A DNA stretch of 64,000 bases, taken from positions 205,473 to 269,472 of the forward strand of contig JARBJD010000077.1 in assembly GCA_033064195.1 (NCBI GenBank), written 5' to 3'. A model generated the notes under the pieces. It ran no database searches and was not told where the DNA came from. It saw only the letters and a list, made by a program, of their open reading frames with translations. The first letter of the stretch is position 1, and each line of letters opens with the position of its first letter. Source of the stretch: Blattamonas nauphoetae. Its lineage: Eukaryota > Preaxostyla > Oxymonadida. The position numbers and the translations under genes were made by a program. Positions 63,964 through 64,000 of the stretch are shown here, in pieces.

Positions 63964-64000
63964 GAGCGGGTCGTCCTGTTACATTTTCTGAAGATGAAAT

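Noticed and set aside
1-64000. Alternative nuclear code (TAA/TAG as Gln)
   Set aside because: The intact genes end in TGA, TAG or TAA at the expected places, and the giant frames contain no internal TAA or TAG.

Overview
This window looks like nuclear DNA of a free-living or gut-dwelling protist, most likely an oxymonad (Preaxostyla) close to Blattamonas. That placement is inference. It rests on giant surface proteins with beta-helix ectodomains and kinase-like tails, short GT-AG introns, a standard-code reading of the long frames, TTAGGG-type motifs and a eukaryotic 18S-5.8S-28S unit; no database was searched.

Layout. Positions 1-719 hold the tail of one receptor-like gene. After a degenerate stretch with a Merlin-like transposase relic and a tRNA-like relic (720-4739), an intact 3,644-residue receptor runs 4740-15674 (+). 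A decayed receptor fragment (17915-19291, -), a multi-exon gene with a coiled coil and a SPRY-like C-terminus (19465-21772, +) and a second intact receptor of 2,657 residues (22272-30245, -) follow. A fourth receptor gene (31372 to about 45158, -) is cut by two insertions whose removal restores the frame exactly. Insertion B (32642-34907, 8-bp target duplication) sits just before the transmembrane segment. Insertion A (36660-44743) is 8,084 bp, has 420-bp terminal inverted repeats and a 9-bp target duplication, and carries fragments of unrelated genes, as a Pack-MULE does.

From about 45160 to 55290 the sequence is mostly non-coding or decayed: AT-rich DNA with an orphan, mutated piece of the 18S 5' end, a broken beta-helix gene, a 1.7-kb minisatellite with a 17-bp unit, and broken coiled-coil genes. 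From 55290 to about 62140 there is one rDNA unit. Its 18S lacks a recognisable 5' part, and its 28S carries a 296-nt insertion with group I intron features at the site equivalent to E. coli 2449. Two repeat fields, a short telomere-type motif and a small two-exon gene close the window.

How the parts relate. Four receptor-like genes share one plan: signal peptide, repeated ectodomain modules with a CG-x5-C-type motif, one transmembrane helix, and a kinase C-lobe that begins at the hinge and lacks the HRD and DFG residues. They are probably membrane receptors or adhesins with a pseudokinase docking tail. The rest of the window records transposon activity, gene capture and rDNA rearrangement around this family.
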